From: Pseudomonas sp. TH41
Lineage (GTDB): Bacteria; Pseudomonadota; Gammaproteobacteria; Pseudomonadales; Pseudomonadaceae
DNA length: 64,000 bases
NCBI RefSeq assembly: GCF_016650695.1
Contig: NZ_JAEKFH010000006.1
Coordinates: 620,001 to 684,000 of the forward strand
Direction: 5' to 3'
Shown: positions 52,907 through 62,670 of the stretch, piece by piece
How positions within the stretch are numbered: position 1 is the first letter of the stretch
How the letters are laid out: each line of letters starts with the position of its first letter
The notes under the pieces: generated by a model
The model's database searches: none
What the model was told of the DNA's origin: nothing
What the model saw: the letters and a program-made list of their open reading frames with translations, nothing else
Made by a program: the position numbers and the translations under genes

Positions 52907-53578
52907 ATGATCATTCTGTACCACTGCATGAGTGCGCGTTCATTTCGGCCTCTGTGGATGCTTGAAGAGTCAGGAATTGCGTATGAATTGAGAATGTTGC
53001 CTTTCCCTCCAAGAGCACATGCGCGGCAATTCCTGGAGATCAATCCGCTGGGGACTGTACCTGTAATGATTGACGGTCATTTGCTAATGACCGAGTCATC
53101 CGCCATCTGCGAATTTCTCGCTAGGCGCTCCGGAACTTCGAACCTGGATGTTGCATCGGAGGAGTCTGATTTCGGCATCTACCTGAATTGGTTGCACTTC
53201 GGTGAAGCGACGCTCACCTTTCCTCAGACTCTCATCCTTCGCTATGCTCGCTTCGAAGAGCCTTCGCGTCGCAATCCTCAGGTGGTGGAGGACTACAGGC
53301 GCTGGTTTCTCGGGAGGCTGAGGGGTATTGAATCAGGCCTCGCGGGTCGCACCTATCTTTGCCAAGAACGGTTCACTGCTGCAGACATCTCTGTTGGATA
53401 CGCGCTCATGCTGGCTGAATTCATTGGTCTGGAGGAGCAGTTCCCGCAATCGGTACGAAATTATTGGCAGATGTTGCAACAACGGGAGAGTTTCGGCAAA
53501 GCGCTGGCGGTGCAATACCGAACTGCCAAAGAGCAGAACGTTCCCCTCATTCATTCCCCTCTTGTGGGCAACAAATAG
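52907..53578 (+). CDS. Glutathione S-transferase family protein
   Basis: A 223-residue protein with the thioredoxin-like N-terminal domain (MIILYHCMSARSFRPLWMLE, then EINPLGTVPVMIDGHLLMTE and SSAICEFLARR with the glutathione-binding Glu-Ser) and an all-helical C-terminal domain (ERFTAADISVGYALMLAEFI). ATG 52907 is chosen because the family motif begins there; upstream in-frame codons (from 52751) do not look like this family. It may handle an electrophilic intermediate of the block. Confidence 0.9.
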   Translation: MIILYHCMSARSFRPLWMLEESGIAYELRMLPFPPRAHARQFLEINPLGTVPVMIDGHLLMTESSAICEFLARRSGTSNLDVASEESDFGIYLNWLHFGEATLTFPQTLILRYARFEEPSRRNPQVVEDYRRWFLGRLRGIESGLAGRTYLCQERFTAADISVGYALMLAEFIGLEEQFPQSVRNYWQMLQQRESFGKALAVQYRTAKEQNVPLIHSPLVGNK

Positions 53579-53796
53579 AAAGAGAATAGGAGTCGTATCA
53601 GCGATCTGCTGCCATTTGCCATCCGGTTCCACCGAAGGCTCCGCGGGAGGCTACCTGCGGCTGTCGTTGCCCCTTGATCTGATCCATTCGATAGACCATC
53701 GCACAACCTTATCCGCCTTCCTGGTAATCGGGCTGACCATGGTATCAGCGGCCAGCAGCGCCGATTCCACCGTGTGCATGGGCCTGTTCATTGTCG

Positions 53797-54873
53797 TCAC
53801 CCCCCTATGCCTGACTCATGATCCATCTGCTCGACCAACGCGGCCGTGTGCGCCAGCCCTTCCACTGAAGCGGTGACCTGTGCCCGATAGACCTTGGGCG
53901 CGCAGCCCTTTGCCGTGTGGAAGAAGCGGCTGAACGCGCTCAGGCTGGAAAAACCCAGGGCCTCGGCGATTTGCGAGAGTTTCAGATCGGTCTGGCGCAG
54001 GTACTTACAGGCCAGGTCGAGTTTGGTCTGGGTCTTGATGGCCTGGAAGGTGGTGCCACTGCAGGCCAGCTTGCGCTGCAAGGTTCGCCGGCTCTGCAGC
54101 TGGTTAAGCGCGACCGCTTCGAGAGGTGCACCGTTACTGGCCAGGAGCTTGCGCACCGAGTCTTCGGTGGCCAGCACTGGGCTTTTGTTGCGGCGCTGCT
54201 GGTTTTCCCGCAGATAACCGAGCAGCGCCGGCCTGGAGGAAGGCTGTTCAGCGCTCAGCGGCTGTTCCAGCACTTGCCGGCTGATCAGCAGGCCGTTGCA
54301 CTCCTGATTGAAAAACACGTTTTGTCCAAACATCCGCACGTAGGAAGCGCGGCTATGCGGTTCCCGACAGCGGAACATCACGCGCTCGGGAGACCATTGG
54401 GGGTAAAGGGCGCTACGTAACTTGCGGGTGATCAGGGCCAACCCCAAGTGCAGAACCTGAGTGTCGTCCAGTTCGCCTGCGGCGGTGATCTCGTACTGCA
54501 GCGTTACCCCTAGCTCGTGCTGTTCCAACTGCACAACAGCACCGGAGGACAGCAGGTGGAAGTAGCGCGACAGTCGCTCAAGCCAGTCGCCCAGGGAAGT
54601 CGCTTCGCTGACCAGGTCGAACAGAACCCCGCCCAGCATGCCCATGCTTTGTCTCTGTGCCAGTAGCAGGCCAAAGTCTTCCCGGCCGGTTTCCCTAGCC
54701 GCCAGATCGAGGAATTGCACAACACTTCTGGCGGGTAGCAGGATTTCCAGTTGCTCCAGGGCCTGGACCGGGATCGCCGCCGCATGGGCGATCCGCCAAG
54801 GATCGCCGTGCAGGTCGGCGATCAACTCGCGAGCGCCATACAGGACGATGCTGCGGATACTGTGGGTAGTCAT
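53797..54873 (-). CDS. AraC-family regulator with N-terminal arabinose-binding-like domain (third)
   Basis: The 358-residue protein (from ATG 54873) has the sensor domain (PVQALEQLEILLPARSVVQF, REDFGLLLAQRQSMGMLGGV) and a C-terminal helix-turn-helix pair (LNQLQSRRTLQRKLACSGTT, KLSQIAEALGFSSLSAFSRF, ending TAKGCAPKVYR). A start at 54903 is in frame but would sit inside the tandem repeat at 54897-54938, so the downstream ATG is preferred. It is divergent from the acyl-CoA ligase at 55002 and probably controls that block. Confidence 0.92.
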   Translation of the reverse strand: MTTHSIRSIVLYGARELIADLHGDPWRIAHAAAIPVQALEQLEILLPARSVVQFLDLAARETGREDFGLLLAQRQSMGMLGGVLFDLVSEATSLGDWLERLSRYFHLLSSGAVVQLEQHELGVTLQYEITAAGELDDTQVLHLGLALITRKLRSALYPQWSPERVMFRCREPHSRASYVRMFGQNVFFNQECNGLLISRQVLEQPLSAEQPSSRPALLGYLRENQQRRNKSPVLATEDSVRKLLASNGAPLEAVALNQLQSRRTLQRKLACSGTTFQAIKTQTKLDLACKYLRQTDLKLSQIAEALGFSSLSAFSRFFHTAKGCAPKVYRAQVTASVEGLAHTAALVEQMDHESGIGG

Positions 54874-54896
54874 GGGCAACCTGCTGCCAAGAGTGA

Positions 54897-54938
54897 TTGG
54901 CATAAAATATCAAATAATTGGCACGTAATATCAAATAA
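54897..54938. promoter_or_regulatory. 21-bp tandem direct repeat, candidate AraC operator
   Basis: Two adjacent 21-base units share TTGGCA-N4-ATATCAAATAA (18 of 21 bases identical). The array begins 24 bases upstream of the preferred AraC start and 64-105 bases before the ligase start. The period and location match an AraC-family activator site shared by the divergent promoters. Confidence 0.7.
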
Positions 54939-55001
54939 ATCCCCGAAGCTTGCGCAGAATACCACGATCCAAAAACAATAATTCTGAACGGAGACAAAGC
55001 C

Positions 55002-56639
55002 ATGCTGGGCTTAATGCAGGATCACCCGCTGCTTATTTCATCGGTTCTGGAACATGCGCTCAAAGCGCATCCACAGGGCCAGATCGCCTCGCGCACCGTC
55101 GAAGGGCCGATGCATCACTGCAGCTATGCCGATATCGGCCGCCGCGCCAAACAGCTGGCCAATGCCCTGACTGCCCTGGATGTGCAACCCGGCGACCGGA
55201 TTGCTACGCTGGCCTGGAACGGCTACCGGCACATGGAATTGTACTTTGGCGTATCGGGCATGGGTGCGGTCCTGCATACCATCAACCCGCGACTGTTCCC
55301 TGAGCAGATCGAGTTCATTGCCAACCACGCCGAGGACCAGTACCTGTTCTTCGACCTGTCGTTCGCCGCGCTGGTCGAGCAATTGGCTCCGCGGATGAAG
55401 ACCGTCAAAGCCTTCATCGCCCTGACTGATCGCAGCCGGATGCCGGCCATCGAGGTGCCCAACCTGTTGTGTTACGAGGAACTGATTGAGGACCAGAGCG
55501 ACGAGTTCATCTGGCCGGTTATTGATGAGCGGGCCGCTTCGTCGTTGTGCTACACCTCGGGCACCACCGGAAATCCAAAAGGTGTGCTGTTCTCGCACCG
55601 CTCTTCGATCCTGCACTCCCTGGCGTTGTGTACCCAGGACGGTTTCGCTCTGTCATCGGCGGATTCAGCGCTGTTGGTAGTGCCGATGTTCCACGTCAAT
55701 GCCTGGGGCATGCCCTATGCGGCGGCGATGAGCGGGGCGCGTCTGGTTCTGCCAGGGGCTTCGCTCGATGGCGAGAGTCTTTATCAACTGATGCGTGACG
55801 AAGCTGTGACCCTGGCCCTTGGCGTACCCACGGTATGGATGTCCTTGCAGCAATACGTCGAGGCCCATGAACTGGACCCAGCGGTGGATCTCCAGCTGAA
55901 CCGAGTAGTGATTGGCGGGGCGGCGGCGCCGCGGGCCCAGGTCGAGACTTTCGAAAACCGATTCGACGCCCGGGTCCTGCACGCCTGGGGCATGACCGAG
56001 ATGTCGCCGCTGGGTACTGTATGCAACCTGCTGCCCAAGCACCGCTATGCCACACTGGATGAGCGCCTGGATTTGCAGGCCAAGCAGGGACGGTCGTTGT
56101 TCGGGGTATCGATGAAGATCGTCGATGCCGCGGGCGCCGAGCTGCCTCGTGACGGCAAGGCCTCTGGACACCTGCTGGTAAAGGGACCGTGGATTGCTAG
56201 TCAGTATTATCGGGGGGAGGGTGGGCCGATCCTCGATGACTCAGGCTGGTTCGATACCGGGGATATCGCCACTATCGACCCGGATAATTACATGCAGATC
56301 ACTGACCGGGCCAAGGATGTCATCAAGTCCGGTGGCGAGTGGATCTCCTCGATCGACCTGGAAAACGCCGCGGTGAGTCATCCAGCGGTGGCGGAGGCCG
56401 CCGTGATCGGAATTCCCCATCCCAAGTGGCAGGAACGACCGCTGCTGATCGTCGTCCTGAAAGCCGGTAAGATAGCCAGCAAGGAAGATCTGTTGGGTTT
56501 CCTGGAGTCCCGTGTAGCCAAATGGTGGTTGCCAGACGATGTGGCCTTCGTTGACGCGCTACCACACACGGCGACCGGCAAGCTGCAAAAAATGAAGTTG
56601 CGCGAACAGTTTCAGGACTATCGTCTAGCATGTCGCTAG
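55002..56639 (+). CDS. Long-chain acyl-CoA synthetase-like (AMP-binding) enzyme
   Basis: The 545-residue ligase shows SSLCYTSGTTGNPKGVLFSH (P-loop), LHAWGMTEMSPLGTVCNLLP, GWFDTGDIATIDPDNYMQIT, RAKDVIKSGGEWISSIDLEN and the C-terminal TATGKLQKMKLREQF. The order and the GGEWISS motif are typical of fatty-acid/medium-chain CoA ligases (AlkK-like). GGAG lies upstream of ATG 55002. It is the first gene read away from the third AraC gene and is followed by the MalT-like regulator. Confidence 0.92.
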   Translation: MLGLMQDHPLLISSVLEHALKAHPQGQIASRTVEGPMHHCSYADIGRRAKQLANALTALDVQPGDRIATLAWNGYRHMELYFGVSGMGAVLHTINPRLFPEQIEFIANHAEDQYLFFDLSFAALVEQLAPRMKTVKAFIALTDRSRMPAIEVPNLLCYEELIEDQSDEFIWPVIDERAASSLCYTSGTTGNPKGVLFSHRSSILHSLALCTQDGFALSSADSALLVVPMFHVNAWGMPYAAAMSGARLVLPGASLDGESLYQLMRDEAVTLALGVPTVWMSLQQYVEAHELDPAVDLQLNRVVIGGAAAPRAQVETFENRFDARVLHAWGMTEMSPLGTVCNLLPKHRYATLDERLDLQAKQGRSLFGVSMKIVDAAGAELPRDGKASGHLLVKGPWIASQYYRGEGGPILDDSGWFDTGDIATIDPDNYMQITDRAKDVIKSGGEWISSIDLENAAVSHPAVAEAAVIGIPHPKWQERPLLIVVLKAGKIASKEDLLGFLESRVAKWWLPDDVAFVDALPHTATGKLQKMKLREQFQDYRLACR

Positions 56640-56696
56640 CCATCACGTTCCGTCTCTTTCACGCAGTGCAGCACTCTGTCGAGAGGCAACTCCAAC

Positions 56697-59363
56697 ATGG
56701 ATCGCATAGAGCCCGAACTGGTCCTCAAGACCACTCCGCCGCGAAGCCAGAAAATGACGCAATTGCGCGAGCGCCTGCGCATTGACGCCCCCGAACTGGT
56801 GGACAAGGTGGCGATCGCTATCCATGGCCCGGCGGGGTTCGGCAAGACTTACCTGCTGGCCCAGTGGCGCCGGGAGTTCCTGTCGCGTGGGGCGGTGGTC
56901 GGCTGGTTGACGCTGGATAGCCATGACGATGGCGTCCGCTTTGCCCAGGGGCTGGCCGCGGCCATGGCCATAGGCACTGGTCGACAGTCCTTCGCCGGCG
57001 CTCTGGAGCGTATGCCCGGTCATGGTCGCGATGAGCTGGAGGGGCTGACGGACTGGTTGGCAGAGGTGGCCGACCTGGGCAGCGAAACCGTGTTGATTCT
57101 CGACGAAGCCGACACCTTGCCGGCGGCGACCGTTCGCCATTCCCTGACTTATCTGCTGCACAACGCCCCGGCCAACCTGCGCATCATCATGGCCTCGCGC
57201 CGACGCTTGAGCGTGCATGTGGCCGACCTGCTGGCGCGCGGGTTGTACGCCACGATAACGGTCACGGCATTGCGTTTTCGCGTCGAAGAAACCGTGGCGA
57301 TACTCAGCAGCCGCTTTGCCGCACGTATCGATCCGGACCTTTGCGTGCGCCTGCACGAAATCACCGAAGGCTGGCCACTGGGGTTGCAACTGGCGATTTC
57401 CGCGATAGAGAAGAGCCCTAGCCTGGTAGCGGCTATTGAGGAACTGTCGGCCTGCTCGGGTGATATCCAGCGATATTTCGTCGATAGCCTGGTTGCCCGA
57501 CTATCTGTCGAGCAGGTCGAATTTCTCACCTGCATTGCCCTGGTGGAGATGGTTCATCCCTCGCTCTGCGTTGCCTTGACCGGCAATGAGCGGGCAGCTG
57601 AACTGCTGCATGAGTTGTGCACCTCGACGCCGATTTTCGTCGAAAGTGTCGATAGTGACTGGGTGCGTATTCATCCGTTGGCCAGGGAGTTTCTGCTCGG
57701 GCGTTTTGCCGTACTGCCACTGACGCAGCGTCAGGCGTTCCATGAGCGGTCGGCGAGCTGGCTCGAAGAACAGTCGTTCTTCGAAGAGGCGGCTCGGCAA
57801 TACCGGTTGGCCGGGCGTGCCACCGAGGCCTACGCGATGATCGAACAGTGCCTGTACGAGATCATGTTGCGGGGGCAATTCAGCCGGGTAATGGAATGGA
57901 TCGAAGAGCTTCCCCCGCAAGAAGTGGAATCCCGTCCGCGCATGTACCTGGCGGCCGCCTGGTCGCTGGCAATGAGCGAGCGGCATGTCGAGGCGGCGAG
58001 GTTGATCGCCGGCATCCAGCAGGACCCGCTCGCCGATGAAGCGACTCGTTGCGAAGCGGCGGCAATAGCCAGCGCCGCGGCCTATTTTGCCGACCGGCCG
58101 GATGAGTCGCTGGCACTCATCACCCCTTGGGTGGACGCGCCACCGTCTGGCTCGATCAAACTGCAAGCCATTGTCGCCAACCAGGTCGCCCGGCTGACGC
58201 TGTTCCAGGGCCAGCCGGAGAAGGCCCGACGGATCTTCCAGCGGGCGCCGCACTATGCCTGGAGCCCCGCCCTCGATGCGATTCGCGGATTTGGCGAATG
58301 GGTGGTGGGCATGAGCTACCTTAGCGAGGGGCGCATGTTACCGGCCGAAACTTCGCTGCGAGACAGCCTGTTGCGGGCTGAACAGGACATCGGTCGGCGC
58401 AGTCCGGTGGCGGTGATGCTGGCCAGCGGTCTGGCTGCAGTGCTGTTCGAGCGTGGACTGATCCAGGAAGCGACGACGGTGTTGGCCAACCGCCTGGATG
58501 TGGTCGAGCGGCTGGCCTCACCGGATGCGATCGTCATGGGCTTTCTCACCGCCGCACGCCTGGCCATGTTGCAGGGCCAGGCACACCGTGGATATGACTT
58601 GTTGCAGGCACTCTGCGCCCTCGGCGAGGAGCGTGACATTGCGCGTTTCTGCATGGTCGCTCTGGGTGAGCAGATTCGCCTCAACGCCCTGCAAGGCCGG
58701 GCCGAAACCTGCCAGGCGCTATGGCGTCGCCTGGATGAAAGAATGCCCGACGTTGCCCGCGAACAACATGGGTTGCTCGGACCGGAGTTGAGCATGGTGG
58801 CCGGGCTGGCGAACGCCTATGTCGCACTGGTGCAGCGCGACTGGTCGAAAATGTTGGACGTCCTGGCGATGGTTGGCGAAACAGTCGAGCGCCTGCGGCG
58901 TGGCCGCGAAATCGTTCAGGTCAAGTTGCTCAAGGCCCTGGCGCTCAGGGAGTCGGGTGGAGACGGGCTTCCCTGCCTTCTGGAGGCCATCAGCCTGGCC
59001 GAGGAATACGATCTGCAGCGAGTCGTGCAAGACACCCATCCGGATCTGCTCAAGTGGGCGCAAGATCTTCAGCGGGAAAATGTCCGACCGGTTACGCCGG
59101 CCATGCACCAGCCACCTCCGGTTCCGCGCCCGGAACCGATCTCGAACGTTTCTCCCAGCAGCCTGTTGACGCCCAAGGAGCGTGAAGTGTTGCAGTTGCT
59201 GGCACGCAACCTGTCGAACAAGAAGATAGCCCTGGCGCTGAATGTCGGCGAAGAAACGGTGAAGTGGCACTTGAAAAACCTCTTCGGAAAATTCCAGGCC
59301 GGCACGCGCCGGCATGTCGTCGATCGCGCCTACATGCTGGGTATCCTTCACCCAGCCGGCTGA
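56697..59363 (+). CDS. MalT/AlkS-like LuxR-family ATP-dependent regulator
   Basis: The 888-residue STAND-type activator has an N-terminal NTPase with Walker A HGPAGFGKTYLLAQW (residues 42-56) and Walker B VLILDEADTLP, MalT-like sequences (RIIMASRRRLSVHVADLLAR, EGWPLGLQLAISAIE), a long helical repeat sensor region, and a LuxR helix-turn-helix at about 820-880 (LTPKEREVLQLLARNLSNKK, NVGEETVKWHLKNLFGKFQA). Size and plan match MalT and the alkane regulator AlkS. It likely activates neighbouring uptake and degradation genes (thiolase, DUF1302, DUF1329) upon binding a small inducer. Confidence 0.92.
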   Translation: MDRIEPELVLKTTPPRSQKMTQLRERLRIDAPELVDKVAIAIHGPAGFGKTYLLAQWRREFLSRGAVVGWLTLDSHDDGVRFAQGLAAAMAIGTGRQSFAGALERMPGHGRDELEGLTDWLAEVADLGSETVLILDEADTLPAATVRHSLTYLLHNAPANLRIIMASRRRLSVHVADLLARGLYATITVTALRFRVEETVAILSSRFAARIDPDLCVRLHEITEGWPLGLQLAISAIEKSPSLVAAIEELSACSGDIQRYFVDSLVARLSVEQVEFLTCIALVEMVHPSLCVALTGNERAAELLHELCTSTPIFVESVDSDWVRIHPLAREFLLGRFAVLPLTQRQAFHERSASWLEEQSFFEEAARQYRLAGRATEAYAMIEQCLYEIMLRGQFSRVMEWIEELPPQEVESRPRMYLAAAWSLAMSERHVEAARLIAGIQQDPLADEATRCEAAAIASAAAYFADRPDESLALITPWVDAPPSGSIKLQAIVANQVARLTLFQGQPEKARRIFQRAPHYAWSPALDAIRGFGEWVVGMSYLSEGRMLPAETSLRDSLLRAEQDIGRRSPVAVMLASGLAAVLFERGLIQEATTVLANRLDVVERLASPDAIVMGFLTAARLAMLQGQAHRGYDLLQALCALGEERDIARFCMVALGEQIRLNALQGRAETCQALWRRLDERMPDVAREQHGLLGPELSMVAGLANAYVALVQRDWSKMLDVLAMVGETVERLRRGREIVQVKLLKALALRESGGDGLPCLLEAISLAEEYDLQRVVQDTHPDLLKWAQDLQRENVRPVTPAMHQPPPVPRPEPISNVSPSSLLTPKEREVLQLLARNLSNKKIALALNVGEETVKWHLKNLFGKFQAGTRRHVVDRAYMLGILHPAG

Positions 59364-59579
59364 GGCCGGATCCGCGCTGTATCCTGGCCGTCCTTCCACC
59401 TCCCCCCCGAATTCACTCCCCCTGACGTTGGGGGTGGCTGATTTGCAGCGACGTCATAGTCTGAGTACCAAGCCGAGTGTGCACTCCTGACCGAATTCGC
59501 CGGTCCTGTGTAGCGATGCTCGATAAACCAATTACAAAAAGATTTGCCGATGCATGGCGGCTATCCAGGAGCAGGGGCT

Positions 59580-60743
59580 ATGAGTGAAAGAGTGCTGATT
59601 GCGGGGGTGGGCATGACCCCGTTCGTCCCGCTGAGCGCTCGCGATGGCGTCGCTTCGCTGGCTGGCCGGGCGATCCGGTCGGCGCTTGATGATGCGCGTA
59701 TTGACTTCGATCTGGTCGACCAGGTGTTCGCCTCTTGCGTACAGGGTGAAGCCGGTAGTGCCGAGCAGGTGTTGGCGCAGGTCGGCCTCACCGGTATTCC
59801 GCTCTTCATCACCAGCGATGGCTGTGCCTCGGGCAGCAGCGCGTTCCAGTTGGCCCGCAACAGCGTGCTTTCGGGCGAGGCCGAATGCGCCTTGGCGCTT
59901 GGCTTCGAATGCATGCCGACGAGTATTTCCAACCGGGCCTTTTTCGGCTTGGACGAATGCCCGGACGATGAGTGGGACAGCCTGGGAGGTCGCAACGATC
60001 CACTGGCATTTCTCGCCCGCCGTCAGCATCCGGCCGCGCTGTTCGCCGCCCAGACCAGTTGGCTGTTGACCCGGATGGCAATTGAGGAAAGCAGCTTCGA
60101 GCGGGTGATCAACCAGGCTCGGGCGCAGGCCAGGCTCAATCCCTATGCGGTGCTGCACCGTTGCTCAGACCGTGATGGCTGGCTCGCTCCTTACCTCAGC
60201 CCACCCGCTCACGGCGCGGCGGCGGTGCTGCTTTGTACTCCGGCGTTCTTGGCGCGTTATGGCGCCCGGGGTGGTGTCGCAGTGCTCGCCAGTGTGCGCG
60301 GCAGCGATACCGCCTCCGAGCAAGAGTCCGGTTGTGTGCTCGATGTACTGGGGCGGGCCGCAACCCGCCGCGTTGCGCAGCAGGCCTACGAAATGGCCGG
60401 AGTCGGGGCCGAAGACATCGAAGTGGTGGAGTTGCACGACCAGAGCGTCGGCGACTTCATGGTGTACAGCGCGGCACTGGGATTGTGTCAGGAAGACGAG
60501 ATCGACAGTTTCGTCCGGCGCACCTGCAGATCATGGGGGGGACAGGTTGCTGTCTGCCCCTCGGGAGGCCTGCTGGGTCGTGGACATGCACCCGGTGCAA
60601 CAGGGCTGGCGCAGATCTGTGAACTGGTGTGGCAGCTGCGTGGTGCGGCCCAGGCCAGGCAGATCACCGGTGCCCGGACGGCCCTCCAACACAGCGCGGC
60701 GCTTGGCCGAGCAGTATCAGTAACCATTCTGCAGAGGACCTAA
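59580..60743 (+). CDS. Thiolase-family protein (SCP2-like), second
   Basis: A 387-residue thiolase-fold enzyme with SDGCASGSSAFQLARN (nucleophile Cys), IEVVELHDQSVGDFMVYSAA (His) and CPSGGLLGRGHAPGATGLAQ. ATG 59580 follows AGCAGGGG; the frame opens slightly earlier at 59544. It belongs to the same broad SCP2 branch as the thiolase at 40377 but is clearly different in sequence. It is separated from the regulator by about 215 bases that may hold a promoter. Confidence 0.9.
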   Translation: MSERVLIAGVGMTPFVPLSARDGVASLAGRAIRSALDDARIDFDLVDQVFASCVQGEAGSAEQVLAQVGLTGIPLFITSDGCASGSSAFQLARNSVLSGEAECALALGFECMPTSISNRAFFGLDECPDDEWDSLGGRNDPLAFLARRQHPAALFAAQTSWLLTRMAIEESSFERVINQARAQARLNPYAVLHRCSDRDGWLAPYLSPPAHGAAAVLLCTPAFLARYGARGGVAVLASVRGSDTASEQESGCVLDVLGRAATRRVAQQAYEMAGVGAEDIEVVELHDQSVGDFMVYSAALGLCQEDEIDSFVRRTCRSWGGQVAVCPSGGLLGRGHAPGATGLAQICELVWQLRGAAQARQITGARTALQHSAALGRAVSVTILQRT

Positions 60744-60807
60744 GGAAAGAACCCTGCGAATTCAAGTGTGACTTTTTCGTGAACCATAGAGAAGGTGAGC
60801 AAGTTAG

Positions 60808-62637
60808 ATGAACAACAACAATAAGATCTGCCATGCAAACTTGCGTAAAGGGCTTCTGGCTTCTGCAATTCTGGCGGGGCTGGGGATTACTCCCGTGCAG
60901 GCCCTCGAGATCGATACCGGCAACGAGGATCTCTCGGTGCGGTTCGACAACACGGTGAAGTTCAACTACGCCCAGCGTGTGGAGGCACCCAACAGCAAGC
61001 TGGCCCATTCGTGGAACAACAACGATGGGGATCGCAACTTCTCTTCCGGCAGTCCGGTTGCTCAGCGACTGGATGTGTTGTCCGAACTGGATGTGGTTTA
61101 CAAACAGAAAGCCGGTTTCCGGGTCAGTGCCAACTCCTGGTACGACCACGCCTATGACGATATCGGCAGCGATAACGCCTCGACCAACCAGCTGAACAGC
61201 GGCCGGCCGGATTCCCGGCATCAGAGCGGTTATGCCGATCGTTACTACAACGGCCCGTCTTCGGAAATTCTCGACGCCTTTGTGTTCGGCAGTACGGAAG
61301 TCGGCGACGAATCGCTGCTCAGTGGCAAGGCGGGCAAACACACTGTTTACTGGGGCGAAAGCATCCTCGCCTTTGCCCACGGCAACAGTTACGGCCAGTC
61401 CGGCCTGGATCTTTCCAAGGCGCTGGCAGTGCCGGGAACAGAAGCCAAAGAACTGTTCATTCCGCGCAACCAGTTGTCCGCTAGCTTCACGCTGAACCCG
61501 GAGCTGACTGTCGGCGCGCAGTACTTCCTGGATTGGGATGCCGCGCGGTTGCCGGAGTCGGGCACCTACCTGGGTTTCAACGACGGTATTCAAAATGGCG
61601 GGCATAACCTGTCTCTGATTGCGGCACAGAACCCTCGTTTCGGCACCCCTGGTCCATTGGGCGCCAATCAGTTTTTACGCATCACGAATGGGCATACCTA
61701 TACCCCCGACAACCATGGCGACTTCGGTTTGATGGCCAAGTGGAGCCCCGAGTGGCTGCAGGGCACCCTGGGCGTCTACTACCGCAAAACTTCCGACATC
61801 CTGCCGAACCTGGTGCTGCAGCCAACGGCTGTCGGTCCTGCGCAACTGATCTCCGGCAATGTCGGCAGCTACAACCAGTTCTACGTCGATGACATCGATG
61901 TCTACGGCCTCAGCCTGTCGAAAAGCATCGAAGGCGTCAGCGTCGGTCTCGACCTGAACTATCGCCACAACATGCCGTTGTCCAGCGTGCCGGCAACGGT
62001 CAGTCCGGCGGCAGGTGCTGCCGGTTTACCGGGCTTCATCAGCAACTTCGATGGTGACAACGGCGTGGCCCGAGGCAACACCGTGCACGCAGTACTGAAC
62101 GGCTTGACCACCTTTGGCGACACGCCGGTCTGGGACAGTTCGTCCTTGCTGGTTGAGCTCGCTTACAGCCGCTGGCTGGACGTCACCGACAACAAACAGC
62201 TGTTCAAGGGCGAAGACTGGTATCGCGGTGTCGACAAGGTCAGCAAGGACAACTACGTCCTGGGCGTCAACTTCAACCCGACCTGGTATCAGGTGTTCCC
62301 CGGCATCGATATGTACTTGCCGATCACCTACAACGTCGGACTCTCGGGTAACTCCGCTGTCCAGCTGGGGGGTAACAAGGACTCCGGCAGTTATTCGGTG
62401 GGTGTCGGCATGGACGTGCACAACCAGTACCGGTTCGACCTGAAATACGTGGATAACTTTGGTCCGTTCGACACCTGTGGCTCAGCCGGTAGTGCGGGTG
62501 CTCAAGGCGAGGGCGCCGCACCTGGGGCCAATGGTCAATACAACTGCGTACCGGGGCAGACCACTGCTTTCGGCGGTACACAGCCTCAGCTCAAGGATCG
62601 GGGCATGGTCACGTTTACGTTCAAAACGACCATTTGA
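60808..62637 (+). CDS. DUF1302 outer-membrane protein
   Basis: The 609-residue exported protein has a signal peptide (LRKGLLASAILAGLGITPVQ, cleavage after QA-like sequence) and a long beta-strand-rich body with many alternating strands (DLSVRFDNTVKFNYAQRVE, VSVGLDLNYRHNMPLSSVPA, SYSVGVGMDVHNQYRFDLKY), as expected of a large outer-membrane barrel. DUF1302 proteins pair with DUF1329 proteins in pseudomonads and are linked to handling of hydrophobic substrates or export of lipophilic compounds. The gene directly precedes a DUF1329 gene. Confidence 0.9.
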   Translation: MNNNNKICHANLRKGLLASAILAGLGITPVQALEIDTGNEDLSVRFDNTVKFNYAQRVEAPNSKLAHSWNNNDGDRNFSSGSPVAQRLDVLSELDVVYKQKAGFRVSANSWYDHAYDDIGSDNASTNQLNSGRPDSRHQSGYADRYYNGPSSEILDAFVFGSTEVGDESLLSGKAGKHTVYWGESILAFAHGNSYGQSGLDLSKALAVPGTEAKELFIPRNQLSASFTLNPELTVGAQYFLDWDAARLPESGTYLGFNDGIQNGGHNLSLIAAQNPRFGTPGPLGANQFLRITNGHTYTPDNHGDFGLMAKWSPEWLQGTLGVYYRKTSDILPNLVLQPTAVGPAQLISGNVGSYNQFYVDDIDVYGLSLSKSIEGVSVGLDLNYRHNMPLSSVPATVSPAAGAAGLPGFISNFDGDNGVARGNTVHAVLNGLTTFGDTPVWDSSSLLVELAYSRWLDVTDNKQLFKGEDWYRGVDKVSKDNYVLGVNFNPTWYQVFPGIDMYLPITYNVGLSGNSAVQLGGNKDSGSYSVGVGMDVHNQYRFDLKYVDNFGPFDTCGSAGSAGAQGEGAAPGANGQYNCVPGQTTAFGGTQPQLKDRGMVTFTFKTTI

Positions 62638-62670
62638 TCGAAGTCTTTGCTTGATAGCAGGAGTCACTCC

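Noticed and set aside
59364..59579. CCCCC-TGACGTT-GGGGG hairpin after the MalT-like gene as a terminator
   Set aside because: The stem is only five pairs and no T-run follows, so termination is not supported.
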